From Clostridia bacterium (GTDB lineage Bacteria; Bacillota; Clostridia; Christensenellales; CAG-138): 38,995 nucleotides of DNA. Positions 29,679 through 38,995 of the stretch are shown here, one piece after another. Under the pieces are notes generated by a model that was not told the DNA's origin, did not search any database, and saw nothing but the letters and a program-made list of their open reading frames with translations. A program made the position numbers and the translations under genes. Position 1 is the first letter of the stretch. Each line of letters opens with the position of its first letter. Where the stretch lies: positions 1 through 38,995 of the forward strand of contig JAFQXA010000004.1 in the NCBI GenBank assembly GCA_017407205.1, given 5' to 3'.

Positions 29679-30788
29679 ATGTTGATAGAACGCTTAAAAC
29701 TCAATAATTACCGCAATTATGAATCTCTTGATATAAAGTTTAACAAGGGCTTCAATGTGCTTACAGGTGACAATGCACAGGGGAAAACAGGCGTTTTGGA
29801 AGCTATATTTTTGTGTGCCCTGGGCAGGTCTCACAGAACGTCACGCGACAGCGAGCTTATAAGATATAACTGCGCAGGCGGATATGTCGGTATAAACCTG
29901 AAAAACAATCAGGGTGATGAATCCGTTGAGATAAAGCTTCGCATCGGTGAAAACAAAAAGGTTTTCGTAAATAAGATTGAATGTAAAAAAATAGGCGAGC
30001 TCATGGGTGTTTTAAACACCGTCATGTTTTCGCCCGAGGATTTGTCTTTGGTGAAGGGCTCACCGCAGGAGAGAAGAAGATTTCTTGACATGGAAATAAG
30101 CCAGCTTTCTTCCGAATATTTTTATACCCTGCAAAGATACAACAAGGTTTTAAAGCAAAGAAATGCCGTTTTAAAAGATGATGAGAATATGTACGGCAAA
30201 GGAGTTCTGGCAATTTATGATGAGCAGTTGTCAAGATTGGGTTCAAAGATAACCGTCAAAAGGCGTGAGATGACGGACACATTATCAACAGTTGCCCATG
30301 ATATACACAAAATGATTTCTTCTTCAAAGGAATTTCTGGAGATTCAATATAAGGCTGATGCAGGTTCTTTTGAAAAAGAAGATGATATTTTTGATTATAT
30401 GATGGAAAGTCTTATAAAAAACAGCAGTGAAGATATAAGGCGCGGTCATACATCAACAGGTCCTCACAGGGATGACATAATCATAAAAATAAACGGTAAT
30501 GATGTGAGAACCTACGGTTCTCAAGGTCAGCAGAGAACGGCAGCACTTTCATTAAAGCTTTCAGAGATTGCTTTGGTAAGAAAAATTAAAGGCGAATCTC
30601 CGATACTTTTGCTTGACGATGTTTTTTCGGAGCTTGATGATGAGCGTCAAAACCTCTTAATTGAGGCTACAAGGGATTGTCAGTGTTTTTTGAGTTGTAC
30701 GTCGATAAACAGCTTAAAACAAACGCAAATCGAAAATGTGACGGTTTATGAATGTATAAACGGCACATTAAAACAAAAAAGTATATAA
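29679..30788 (+). CDS. recF: DNA replication and repair protein RecF
   Basis: The 369-residue ABC/SMC-like ATPase loads RecA at gaps with RecO and RecR. Walker A is GDNAQGKT (30-37), the signature region is STGPHRDDI and QGQQRTAALSLKLSE, and Walker B is SPILLLDDVFSELDD. The N-terminus MLIERLKLNNYRNYESLDI fits the family, so the ATG at 29679 is right although no ribosome binding site precedes it. The S4-domain gene often found between dnaN and recF is absent. Confidence 0.96.
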   Translation: MLIERLKLNNYRNYESLDIKFNKGFNVLTGDNAQGKTGVLEAIFLCALGRSHRTSRDSELIRYNCAGGYVGINLKNNQGDESVEIKLRIGENKKVFVNKIECKKIGELMGVLNTVMFSPEDLSLVKGSPQERRRFLDMEISQLSSEYFYTLQRYNKVLKQRNAVLKDDENMYGKGVLAIYDEQLSRLGSKITVKRREMTDTLSTVAHDIHKMISSSKEFLEIQYKADAGSFEKEDDIFDYMMESLIKNSSEDIRRGHTSTGPHRDDIIIKINGNDVRTYGSQGQQRTAALSLKLSEIALVRKIKGESPILLLDDVFSELDDERQNLLIEATRDCQCFLSCTSINSLKQTQIENVTVYECINGTLKQKSI

Positions 30789-30808
30789 AATTTTGGAATT
30801 TAAGATAA

Positions 30809-32770
<1,962 letters not shown>

Positions 32771-32794
32771 GGGTAAAAAACAGAGGAAAAAGAT

Positions 32795-35323
32795 ATGAAC
32801 GAAGTAACTGAAAATCCCAGAATAAAAATGCTCGACTTAGAGCAGGAAATGAAAAAGAGCTTTATAGCATATGCAATGTCGGTTATCATAAACCGTGCCT
32901 TGCCCGATGTGCGTGACGGCTTGAAGCCCGTTCACAGGCGCATACTTTATTCAATGGGCGAGCAGGGCTTTACACCCGATAAGCCTTTCCATAAATCGGC
33001 ACGTATCGTAGGTGACGTTTTGGGTAAATACCATCCCCACGGCGACTCATCTGTTTATGATGCAATGGTAAGGCTTGCTCAGGACTTCAATACAAGATAC
33101 ACGCTTATTGAAGGTCAGGGTAACTACGGCAGTGTTGACGGTGACGGTGCTGCTGCAATGCGTTACACGGAAGCAAGGCTTTCAAAGCTTTCAAACGAAA
33201 TGCTTTCGGATATTGATAAAAATACCGTTGATTTTGTTCCTAACTTTGACGAAACACTTATGCAGCCGACGGTTCTGCCCTCACGCTATCCTAATCTTTT
33301 GGTAAACGGTTCGGGCGGTATCGCTGTCGGTATGGCAACAAATATTCCGCCCCATAATTTGGGCGAAACCATTGATGCATATGTTGCACTCATTGACAAT
33401 CCCGACATAAGCGTCGAAGAAATAATGACGTATTTGCCGGCTCCCGACTTCCCGACAGGCGGTCTTATCATGGGAACGGCAGGCGTAAGACAGGCTTACA
33501 GAACGGGCAGGGGCAAAATAGTAGTCCGTGCAAGGGCTGAAGTTGAGCAGATGACTCAGAATAAGTCACGTATTGTAGTAACCGAGATACCATATCAGGT
33601 AAACAAGGCACGCCTCGTTGAAAAGATTGCAGAGCTTGTTCACGAAAAGAAGGTAGAGGGAATAAGCGATATCCGTGACGAGAGTGACCGTAACGGCATG
33701 AGAATAGTTATAGAGCTCAAGCGGGATGTAAACGGCTCTGTAATATTAAATCAGCTTTACAAGCACACACAATTACAGGATACATTCGGCGTTATAATGC
33801 TTGCACTTGTAAACGGCGAGCCCAAGGTACTCAACATAAAGCAGATGCTTTATCACTATCTTGAGTTCCAGAAAGAGGTCGTTACAAGAAGAACGCAGTA
33901 TGACCTTGAAAGAGCAAGGGAAAGACTGCACATTTTGGAAGGATTGCTTATAGCACTTGATAATATTGACGAGGTTATAAGCATAATCCGTTCATCTCAA
34001 AGCGATGCCGAGGCAAAGCGCAGATTGACAGAGCGTTTTGGTCTGTCCGACAAGCAGACACAGGCAATACTTGATATGCGACTTCGCCGTTTGACAGGTC
34101 TTGAAAGAGACAAGATACAGGGCGAGCATGACCAGCTTACGGAGACCGTTGCATATTATGAAAGCATTTTGGCAGATGAGCAGAAGCTTCTTTCAATAAT
34201 AAGGGACGAAATTCTTGAGATAAGAAAGCGTTATGCAGATCCGCGAAGAACCGAGATCACGCAGATGGCTGACGATATAGACCTTGACGACATAATTCAG
34301 GAAGAAGAAATGGTCGTAACCTTAACACAGCTTGGCTATGTCAAGAGAATTGCACTTGATACATACAGAGCACAGCACAGGGGCGGACGAGGAATCATAG
34401 GTCAGACCACGAGGGATGAAGACTTTGTAAAGCATCTCTTTGTAACGAGTACCCATTCAAGAGTAATGTTCTTTACGAACCAGGGCAGAGCTTTTGACAT
34501 AAAGTGCTACACAGTTCCCGAATCAAACAGAACCGCAAAGGGAACAGCTATAGTAAACCTTTTGCAGCTTCGCGGTGATGAAAAGGTTACAACAATGTTC
34601 CCCGTCGGCAGAAAGGTCGAGGGTGAGGTTGAGGAGAACGAAAACAAGTACATCGTTCTTGCAACAAAATACGGTGTAATAAAGAAGACTCCCATGAGTG
34701 ACTTTGACAATATCCGCAAGGGCGGTATCATAGCTCAGGGACTTCGCGAGGGTGATGAGCTTATCGGCGTTATGCTCTCAAACGGTGACGATGAATTTAT
34801 CGTCGGCACAAGAAAGGGTAAGTCCATAAGATTCCATGAAGATGATGTCCGTCCCATGGGCAGAACGGCAACGGGCGTAAGGAGCATACTCCTTGATGAC
34901 GATGACGAAGTAGTGGACGTAGTAAAGGTCGAAAAGGGAGCAACGGTGCTTTGCATAACCGAAAACGGCATGGGCAAGCGTACCGACGAGAGTGCTTACA
35001 GAACACAGCGCAGAGGCGGTAAGGGACTTATCGCAATGAACATAAACGAAAAGACCGGCGATATGTGCTGCATGAAGATGGCACACGGTGACGAAGACGT
35101 TATGATGGTTCGTGATGACGGAACGGTCATAAGACTTCCCATTGCACAGATAAATGTCATCTCAAGAAATACACAGGGCGTAAGGCTTATGCGTATTGCA
35201 GAGGGTACAAAGGTCGCAGGTGTTGCACTCGTTGTTCACGACGAGGGCGAGGAGGAAAGCGAAGCTCAGAATGTTGAAGTAATCAGCACAGAAACGAGTG
35301 AAAATTCCGATAATGAAGCTTAA
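32795..35323 (+). CDS. gyrA: DNA gyrase subunit A
   Basis: The 842-residue DNA-cleaving subunit has the catalytic tyrosine Y124 in [11 protein letters not shown]. The quinolone-interaction region reads [14 protein letters not shown], with S85 and D89 at the positions of E. coli S83 and D87, the residues of susceptible enzymes. The C-terminal beta-pinwheel carries the GyrA box [10 protein letters not shown], which distinguishes it from topoisomerase IV. The protein ends in an acidic tail ([20 protein letters not shown]). The cca gene starts inside its last codons. Confidence 0.98.
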   Translation: MNEVTENPRIKMLDLEQEMKKSFIAYAMSVIINRALPDVRDGLKPVHRRILYSMGEQGFTPDKPFHKSARIVGDVLGKYHPHGDSSVYDAMVRLAQDFNTRYTLIEGQGNYGSVDGDGAAAMRYTEARLSKLSNEMLSDIDKNTVDFVPNFDETLMQPTVLPSRYPNLLVNGSGGIAVGMATNIPPHNLGETIDAYVALIDNPDISVEEIMTYLPAPDFPTGGLIMGTAGVRQAYRTGRGKIVVRARAEVEQMTQNKSRIVVTEIPYQVNKARLVEKIAELVHEKKVEGISDIRDESDRNGMRIVIELKRDVNGSVILNQLYKHTQLQDTFGVIMLALVNGEPKVLNIKQMLYHYLEFQKEVVTRRTQYDLERARERLHILEGLLIALDNIDEVISIIRSSQSDAEAKRRLTERFGLSDKQTQAILDMRLRRLTGLERDKIQGEHDQLTETVAYYESILADEQKLLSIIRDEILEIRKRYADPRRTEITQMADDIDLDDIIQEEEMVVTLTQLGYVKRIALDTYRAQHRGGRGIIGQTTRDEDFVKHLFVTSTHSRVMFFTNQGRAFDIKCYTVPESNRTAKGTAIVNLLQLRGDEKVTTMFPVGRKVEGEVEENENKYIVLATKYGVIKKTPMSDFDNIRKGGIIAQGLREGDELIGVMLSNGDDEFIVGTRKGKSIRFHEDDVRPMGRTATGVRSILLDDDDEVVDVVKVEKGATVLCITENGMGKRTDESAYRTQRRGGKGLIAMNINEKTGDMCCMKMAHGDEDVMMVRDDGTVIRLPIAQINVISRNTQGVRLMRIAEGTKVAGVALVVHDEGEEESEAQNVEVISTETSENSDNEA

Positions 35324-36686
35324 TGTACCTGAAGAGCTTGAATATTTAAGCAGTTTATTTAAAGAAAACGGCAAAAAGATTTTTGTCGTGGGCGGCATGA
35401 TAAGAAACACACTTTTATCATTGCCGATAAGCGATATTGATACCTCTAGTGCCATGCTTCCCGATGAAGTCATGGCACTTTGCCGTAAGAATAACATAAA
35501 GACATTTGAAAAGGGAATAAAGTACGGAACCGTGGAAATACACATAGGTGATTTTGTTACGGAGCATACAACCTTTCGAAGCGATGTTTATGCAGGCGGA
35601 GGAAATCACAAGCCTACGGATGTTAAGTTTTCAGACTCTTTGACAGCTGATGCACACAGGCGTGACTTTACGGTAAACGCTATCTATTACGATATTGCGG
35701 AAAACAAAATTATTGACCCGACGGGCGGAACGGCTGACCTTGAAAATAAGCTTATAAGGGCAACAAGCAAAAATCCCGACATCATCTTACAGGATGACGG
35801 CTTGCGGATATTGAGGCTTGTCCGCTTTGCGAGCGAGCTTGGTTTTGATGTTGAAAAAGAAACGCTTGAAAGTGCAAAACGCAACGTAAAAGGCTTGTTG
35901 GATATTTCCGGCGAAAGAATACGCGACGAGCTTTTTAAGATACTCATGAGCGACAGCCGATATGAAATAAAAGAGCAAAGAAACCGCGTGCTTTTCGGAC
36001 TTATGCTCCTTAAAGATATAGGCGCGCTTGATATAATACTCCCCGAGCTCACAAGGGGGCGGGGCATGGCACAGAAAAAAGAGTATCACGCCCATGATGT
36101 GCTTGACCATATGCTTCACACGGCGGCTTGCTCCGAAAAAGACATAGTGATGCGTGTTGCAGGGCTTTTGCACGATGTCGGCAAGCCTGAAATTTTCAGA
36201 AAATACGGCAAATATTACGGACATGATAAAGAGGGCGAAAAGATAGCAAGGAAAATTCTTTCAAGGCTCAGGTGCTCAACTGAATTTACCGATAAGGTAT
36301 GTATGCTTGTTAGAAATCATATGTATGATTTGCAGGGAACTGCCAAGGAAAAGACAATACGCCAAAAGTTTGCAGCATTAGGGCTTGAAAACGCGAAGAT
36401 GCTCATTCAAATAAGGGAAGCGGATGTTCACGGCTCGGGGATAATAACGGGCGAGGTTCAAACCGCTGAAAAATGGAAGAAGATACTTCAAAAAATGCAG
36501 GATGAGGGTGTCCCGTTTGATGAAAGGGATTTGAACATCACGGGCGAGGATATAATGGAGCATTTTTCGCTTTCCCCGTCCAAAAAGATCGGCGAAATAA
36601 AGCACTCGCTTTTCCTCCATTGTGCAATAAGACCGCACGATAACAAAAAAGAAATATTATTAAAGGTTGCAAGGGATTATTTATGA
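35313..36686 (+). CDS. cca: CCA tRNA nucleotidyltransferase with HD domain
   Basis: The 457-residue class II nucleotidyltransferase adds or repairs the CCA end of tRNAs. The head domain has [19 protein letters not shown] (25-43), with catalytic D41 and D43; the usual GG-x-x-RD is GG-x-x-RN here. Next come [28 protein letters not shown] and [16 protein letters not shown]-terminal HD phosphohydrolase domain follows: [10 protein letters not shown] and [13 protein letters not shown]. The ATG at 35313 overlaps gyrA by 11 nt and gives the family N-terminus; a GTG at 35298 is also possible. Confidence 0.92.
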   Translation: MKLNVPEELEYLSSLFKENGKKIFVVGGMIRNTLLSLPISDIDTSSAMLPDEVMALCRKNNIKTFEKGIKYGTVEIHIGDFVTEHTTFRSDVYAGGGNHKPTDVKFSDSLTADAHRRDFTVNAIYYDIAENKIIDPTGGTADLENKLIRATSKNPDIILQDDGLRILRLVRFASELGFDVEKETLESAKRNVKGLLDISGERIRDELFKILMSDSRYEIKEQRNRVLFGLMLLKDIGALDIILPELTRGRGMAQKKEYHAHDVLDHMLHTAACSEKDIVMRVAGLLHDVGKPEIFRKYGKYYGHDKEGEKIARKILSRLRCSTEFTDKVCMLVRNHMYDLQGTAKEKTIRQKFAALGLENAKMLIQIREADVHGSGIITGEVQTAEKWKKILQKMQDEGVPFDERDLNITGEDIMEHFSLSPSKKIGEIKHSLFLHCAIRPHDNKKEILLKVARDYL

Positions 36687-37360
36687 CAGAAAAAAGAAAA
36701 CCCGTTATAGGCATAACGCCCACATTTGACGGCAATAAATACACGCTTTATGCAGGCTATACAAGGAAAATTGCGGAGGAAGGCGGTATCCCCGTCATAC
36801 TTCCGCAGTATTTCAATGATGTTTCAATACTTGACGGCATTATTTTTTCAGGCGGTGATGACTTAACCTGTGCCTTGGCAGGCTATGAGCCGTCTCCGCT
36901 TATCGAGTCATCAAACGAGGGGCGTGACGAGTTTGAAAGCAGGCTTTTTAAAATGGCTTACGAAATGGGAATACCCATGCTCGGCATATGCCGCGGTCAC
37001 CAGCTTATAAATGTAATGCTTGGCGGTACGCTTTACAGGGATATAAAGGAAGCAGGCTTTGAAGAAGAACACATGAGGGGCTCGGAAAAAGGCTATCACA
37101 CGCTTTACACAGATGAAGGCACGCTTGCAAGGCAGTTTTTCGGCGCAGAATGTGAGGTTTGGAGCACCCACCACCAGGCAGTAAAGACGGTCGGTGAAAA
37201 TGTAAAGATAACAGCACGCTCAAAAGAGGGCATCGTAGAAGCCATCGAACACGAAAACGGCATAATAGTGGGCTTGCAAACCCACCCCGAACGCATGGAC
37301 TTTTCGCCCCCGTTTGAGTGGTTTGTCAAAATTGCCGCCGAGTACGCAAGCTCGAAGTGA
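36683..37360 (+). CDS. Gamma-glutamyl-gamma-aminobutyrate hydrolase family (class I GATase-like, PuuD type)
   Basis: The 225-residue protein belongs to peptidase family C26. The nucleophile is C103 in PMLGICRGHQLINVMLGG and the partner residues are H201 and E203 in GLQTHPERM. SGGDDLTCALAGYEP is the typical early motif. Members cleave gamma-glutamyl amides such as gamma-glutamyl-GABA, or act on gamma-glutamyl peptides; the actual substrate is unknown. Start overlaps the cca end by 4 nt (ATGA), so it is translationally coupled. A composite three-hairpin element follows within 5 bp. Confidence 0.9.
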   Translation: MTEKRKPVIGITPTFDGNKYTLYAGYTRKIAEEGGIPVILPQYFNDVSILDGIIFSGGDDLTCALAGYEPSPLIESSNEGRDEFESRLFKMAYEMGIPMLGICRGHQLINVMLGGTLYRDIKEAGFEEEHMRGSEKGYHTLYTDEGTLARQFFGAECEVWSTHHQAVKTVGENVKITARSKEGIVEAIEHENGIIVGLQTHPERMDFSPPFEWFVKIAAEYASSK

Positions 37361-37364
37361 AATT

Positions 37365-37459
37365 AAGGGGCGTTGCCCCTTAAACCCCATCGACTTTTTG
37401 CCAAAAAGTCGCCAAAAACAAGTATAATAAAACAGTCTCAGGAAAATTGAGGCTGTTTT
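37365..37459 (+). repeat. Composite three-hairpin 3'-end element, copy 3
   Basis: In order: GC hairpin AAGGGGC-GTT-GCCCCTT (37365-37381), ACCCCAT linker, hairpin CGACTTTTT-GCC-AAAAAGTCG (37391-37411), the word CAAAAACAA (37413-37421), then the terminator AAAACAG..CTGTTTT with inner CTCA/TGAG (37429-37459). It begins 5 bp after the stop of the PuuD-type gene. Confidence 0.8.
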
Positions 37460-37525
37460 AACTTTGCAAATCCAATAAGTTTTTTGGTCTATAAGAGTAA
37501 AAACTTATGTCGTATATCAGCCGTC

Positions 37526-37554
37526 TTGACTTTTTTATTTTGCCTGTATAAAAT
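37526..37554 (+). promoter_or_regulatory. Promoter of the lipoprotein gene
   Basis: TTGACT (37526-37531) and TAAAAT (37549-37554) are 17 bp apart, followed by a short leader with AGGAGG and the ATG at 37589. Confidence 0.75.
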
Positions 37555-37588
37555 GATTTTTATAGTTTATTGTGCAGGAGGAAAACTC

Positions 37589-38461
37589 ATGAAAAGATTT
37601 ACAGCACTTTTTCTTGCTTTGGCAATGGTATTTTCGTTTATCGGTTGTGTTGCAGAAAACGGACCGGAGGGCGGTATACAGGGAACACCGTCAAACACGG
37701 CAAGCGATACTGATTTTGAAGAAGTTGTCGTTGTTGACAACAGCGAGTGCGTCATAAAGATTACGGGTATAGATCCCGATAATATGTGGGGCTATACATT
37801 AAAGGCAGAGCTTGAAAACAAGTCATCTGACACGACGTATATGTTCACTATAGACCGTGCGGCAGTAAACGGCGTTGAGATTGAGACCTTGTTTGCACCC
37901 GAGGTTGCACCGGGCAAGAAAGCAAATGAAGAAATCAGCTTCAGCACAAGCGACCTTGAGGAGCAGGGCATCGGTGAATTTACAGACATTATGCTTTCGT
38001 TCCGCGTTTATGACAGTGTGGATTGGCTTGCTGAAGATGTTGCAAAAGAGGTAATACATATTTATCCCCTGGGTGAGGACAAGGCTCAAAAGTTTGTCCG
38101 CGAATCAAAGCCCACGGATGTTGTATTGATGGATAATGAGTATGCAACCGTTATCGTAACGGGCTATGAAAATGATCCCGTTTTCGGTTACACGGTCAAC
38201 TTTTTCTATGTCAACAAATCAGATATCGACCTCATGTTCAGTGCAGACGAGGTATCCGTAAACGGATACATGATGGATCCCTTCTATGCTGAATCCGTTG
38301 CCACGGGCAATTCTTCGATAAGCTCCATGTCGTGGGCAGAAAGTGCGTTTGAAGAAAACAACATAAGCGAGGTTGAAGAAATCGAGTTCCTTTTCCGCAT
38401 ATACGATGAAATGGACTGGGAGAACGATCTGGTAAAGGAAAGAATAACATTGAAGCCGTAA
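37589..38461 (+). CDS. Lipoprotein with two tandem beta-sandwich-like domains
   Basis: The 290-residue protein has a lipoprotein signal peptide, MKRFTALFLALAMVFSFIGC, with C20 as the acylated residue. A low-complexity linker (to about 45) precedes two similar domains. The first, about 50-165, contains GYTLKAELENKSSDTTYMF and DIMLSFRVYDSVDW; the second, about 180-290, contains GYTVNFFYVNKSDIDLMFS and EIEFLFRIYDEMDW. The shared order (GYT..NKS....VNG.....VA.G.......E......EI...FR.YD..DW) shows an internal duplication. The fold is probably immunoglobulin-like and acts outside the cell; no function can be named. The ATG at 37589 follows CAGGAGG; a longer frame to 37484 spans the promoter and is rejected. 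Confidence 0.85.
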   Translation: MKRFTALFLALAMVFSFIGCVAENGPEGGIQGTPSNTASDTDFEEVVVVDNSECVIKITGIDPDNMWGYTLKAELENKSSDTTYMFTIDRAAVNGVEIETLFAPEVAPGKKANEEISFSTSDLEEQGIGEFTDIMLSFRVYDSVDWLAEDVAKEVIHIYPLGEDKAQKFVRESKPTDVVLMDNEYATVIVTGYENDPVFGYTVNFFYVNKSDIDLMFSADEVSVNGYMMDPFYAESVATGNSSISSMSWAESAFEENNISEVEEIEFLFRIYDEMDWENDLVKERITLKP

Positions 38462-38502
38462 TCGGTTTTAAGGCGAATATTGACAGAATCAAAAATAAAA
38501 AA

Positions 38503-38527
38503 CTCTTTTTAAAGGCAGAGTTTTGTA
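38503..38527 (+). terminator. Rho-independent terminator of the lipoprotein gene
   Basis: AAAACTC (about 38500-38506) pairs with GAGTTTT (38518-38524), flanked by A-rich and T-rich sequence. It lies about 40 bp beyond the stop codon. Confidence 0.65.
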
Positions 38528-38539
38528 TTGCTTATGATT

Positions 38540-38660
38540 TTCACTTGCAATTCACTTGCAATTTGGGTGCAATTTTTTTGCACTTTACATGAAAAGTCAA
38601 GCCTGTTAAAATATATAACATCCACAAATCGGAGGCAAGTTCCTGCCCCCGATTTTTTTA
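38540..38660 (+). promoter_or_regulatory. Phased 11-bp repeat array, promoter and attenuator-like hairpin
   Basis: Four 11-bp units follow each other at 38540, 38551, 38562 and 38573: two exact TTCACTTGCAA, then TTTGGGTGCAA and TTTTTTTGCAC. The last unit ends directly at a -35 TTTACA (38584-38589), which is 17 bp from TAAAAT (38607-38612). About 10 nt after the expected start lies a terminator-like hairpin (AAATCGG 38626-38632 with CCGATTT 38649-38655, inner GGCA/TGCC) and a run of T, before the ribosome binding site of the next gene. This suggests activator or repressor binding on one helix face plus transcription attenuation. Confidence 0.7.
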
Positions 38661-38678
38661 TTTTACAGGAGGAAAACC

Positions 38679-38995
38679 ATGGATAAAAAAAGCTTTATAC
38701 TATATAACGACTATTGGAAACAGGTGAAACTGCTCACGGTAGAGGAGCGAGGACAGCTCTTTGGCGCAATACTCCAAAAGGCAAACAACGAGGAAGTAAA
38801 AGAGGAGTTCTCACGCCCCGTTCAGATTCTGTTTTCGATGATAGAATCACACATGGATATGAATATGGAAAAATATGAAGAGCGTTGCAAAAGAAATTTA
38901 GAAAACGGTAAAAAGGGAGGCAGACCAAAAGGTCAAAAAACCGAACGGTTTTTTTCAAAACCCAAAAAAGCCGATAATGATAATGATAGTGGAAC
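38679..38995 (+). CDS. DUF6291-type phage/ICE protein, partial (cut by window end)
   Basis: The first 105 residues are visible: MDKKSFILYNDYWKQVKLLT, a helical region with RGQLFGAILQKANNEEV and FSMIESHMDMNMEKYEERC, then a basic glycine-rich NGKKGGRPKGQ segment and a charged linker KPKKADNDNDSG. This is the layout of DUF6291-type proteins found in prophages and conjugative elements, often next to a DnaC-like helicase loader and thought to act in their replication. AGGAGG lies 7 nt before the ATG at 38679. It implies that a mobile element, or a remnant of one, begins about here, to the right of the oriC genes. The family call comes from memory of the N-terminal pattern. Confidence 0.72.
   Translation, partial: MDKKSFILYNDYWKQVKLLTVEERGQLFGAILQKANNEEVKEEFSRPVQILFSMIESHMDMNMEKYEERCKRNLENGKKGGRPKGQKTERFFSKPKKADNDNDSG

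Overview
The window is chromosomal DNA of a low-to-mid GC Gram-positive bacterium of the class Clostridia, probably a gut relative of the Oscillospirales/Ruminococcaceae (the family-level guess is inference). It spans the replication origin. The core order is rpmH-rnpA-yidD-yidC-jag-mnmE on the minus strand and dnaA-dnaN-recF-gyrB-gyrA on the plus strand, the classical Firmicutes oriC arrangement. A ParA/ParB pair with two perfect 16-bp parS palindromes and a separate Noc-like ParB paralogue lie 12-21 kb to the left of dnaA.

Layout. 1-2715: accessory start with two blocks of tandem small hairpins, a truncated IS3-type orfA, and a divergent MerR regulator / aldo-keto reductase / iron-sulfur flavoprotein module. 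2716-3150: non-coding stretch with a second, unrelated hairpin array. 3151-8227: TPR membrane protein, YcxB-like protein, YugP-type zinc metalloprotease, Noc-like protein and a large polytopic membrane protein. 8461-13995: alpha/beta hydrolase, ECF transporter S component, lysA, murG and a HEAT-THUMP-methyltransferase. 13997-15790: parS, parA, parB. 15822-17141: an AT-rich DUF4143-type ATPase gene bracketed by exact 50-bp direct repeats. 17214-21639: exopolysaccharide initiation and control (sugar transferase, degenerate S11 peptidase homologue, CpsC/CpsD/CpsB-type chain-length, tyrosine kinase and phosphatase proteins). 21640-22704: an XRE regulator and a small cysteine-rich protein between composite hairpin elements. 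22705-26624: mnmE to rpmH. 26909-37360: dnaA, oriC, dnaN, recF, gyrB, gyrA, cca and a class I glutamine amidotransferase-type hydrolase. 37589-38461: a lipoprotein with an internal duplication. 38540-38995: a phased 11-bp repeat array, a promoter, an attenuator-like hairpin and the start of a DUF6291-type phage/ICE gene cut by the window end.

How the genes work together. DnaA acts at oriC in the dnaA-dnaN gap; ParB loaded at parS, ParA and probably Noc couple origin segregation to division; gyrase, RecF and the clamp serve replication. RnpA, L34, MnmE and CCA transferase serve tRNA and ribosome function; YidC, Jag and YidD serve membrane protein insertion. The EPS block starts polymer synthesis on the lipid carrier and regulates it by a tyrosine phosphorylation cycle.

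The most notable signals beyond standard genes are: the repeat-bracketed ATPase unit; a three-hairpin element following three unrelated stop codons; two kinds of periodic hairpin arrays; an S11 peptidase homologue lacking all catalytic motifs inside the EPS operon; and the control region at the right end. No rRNA, tRNA or CRISPR array was seen.
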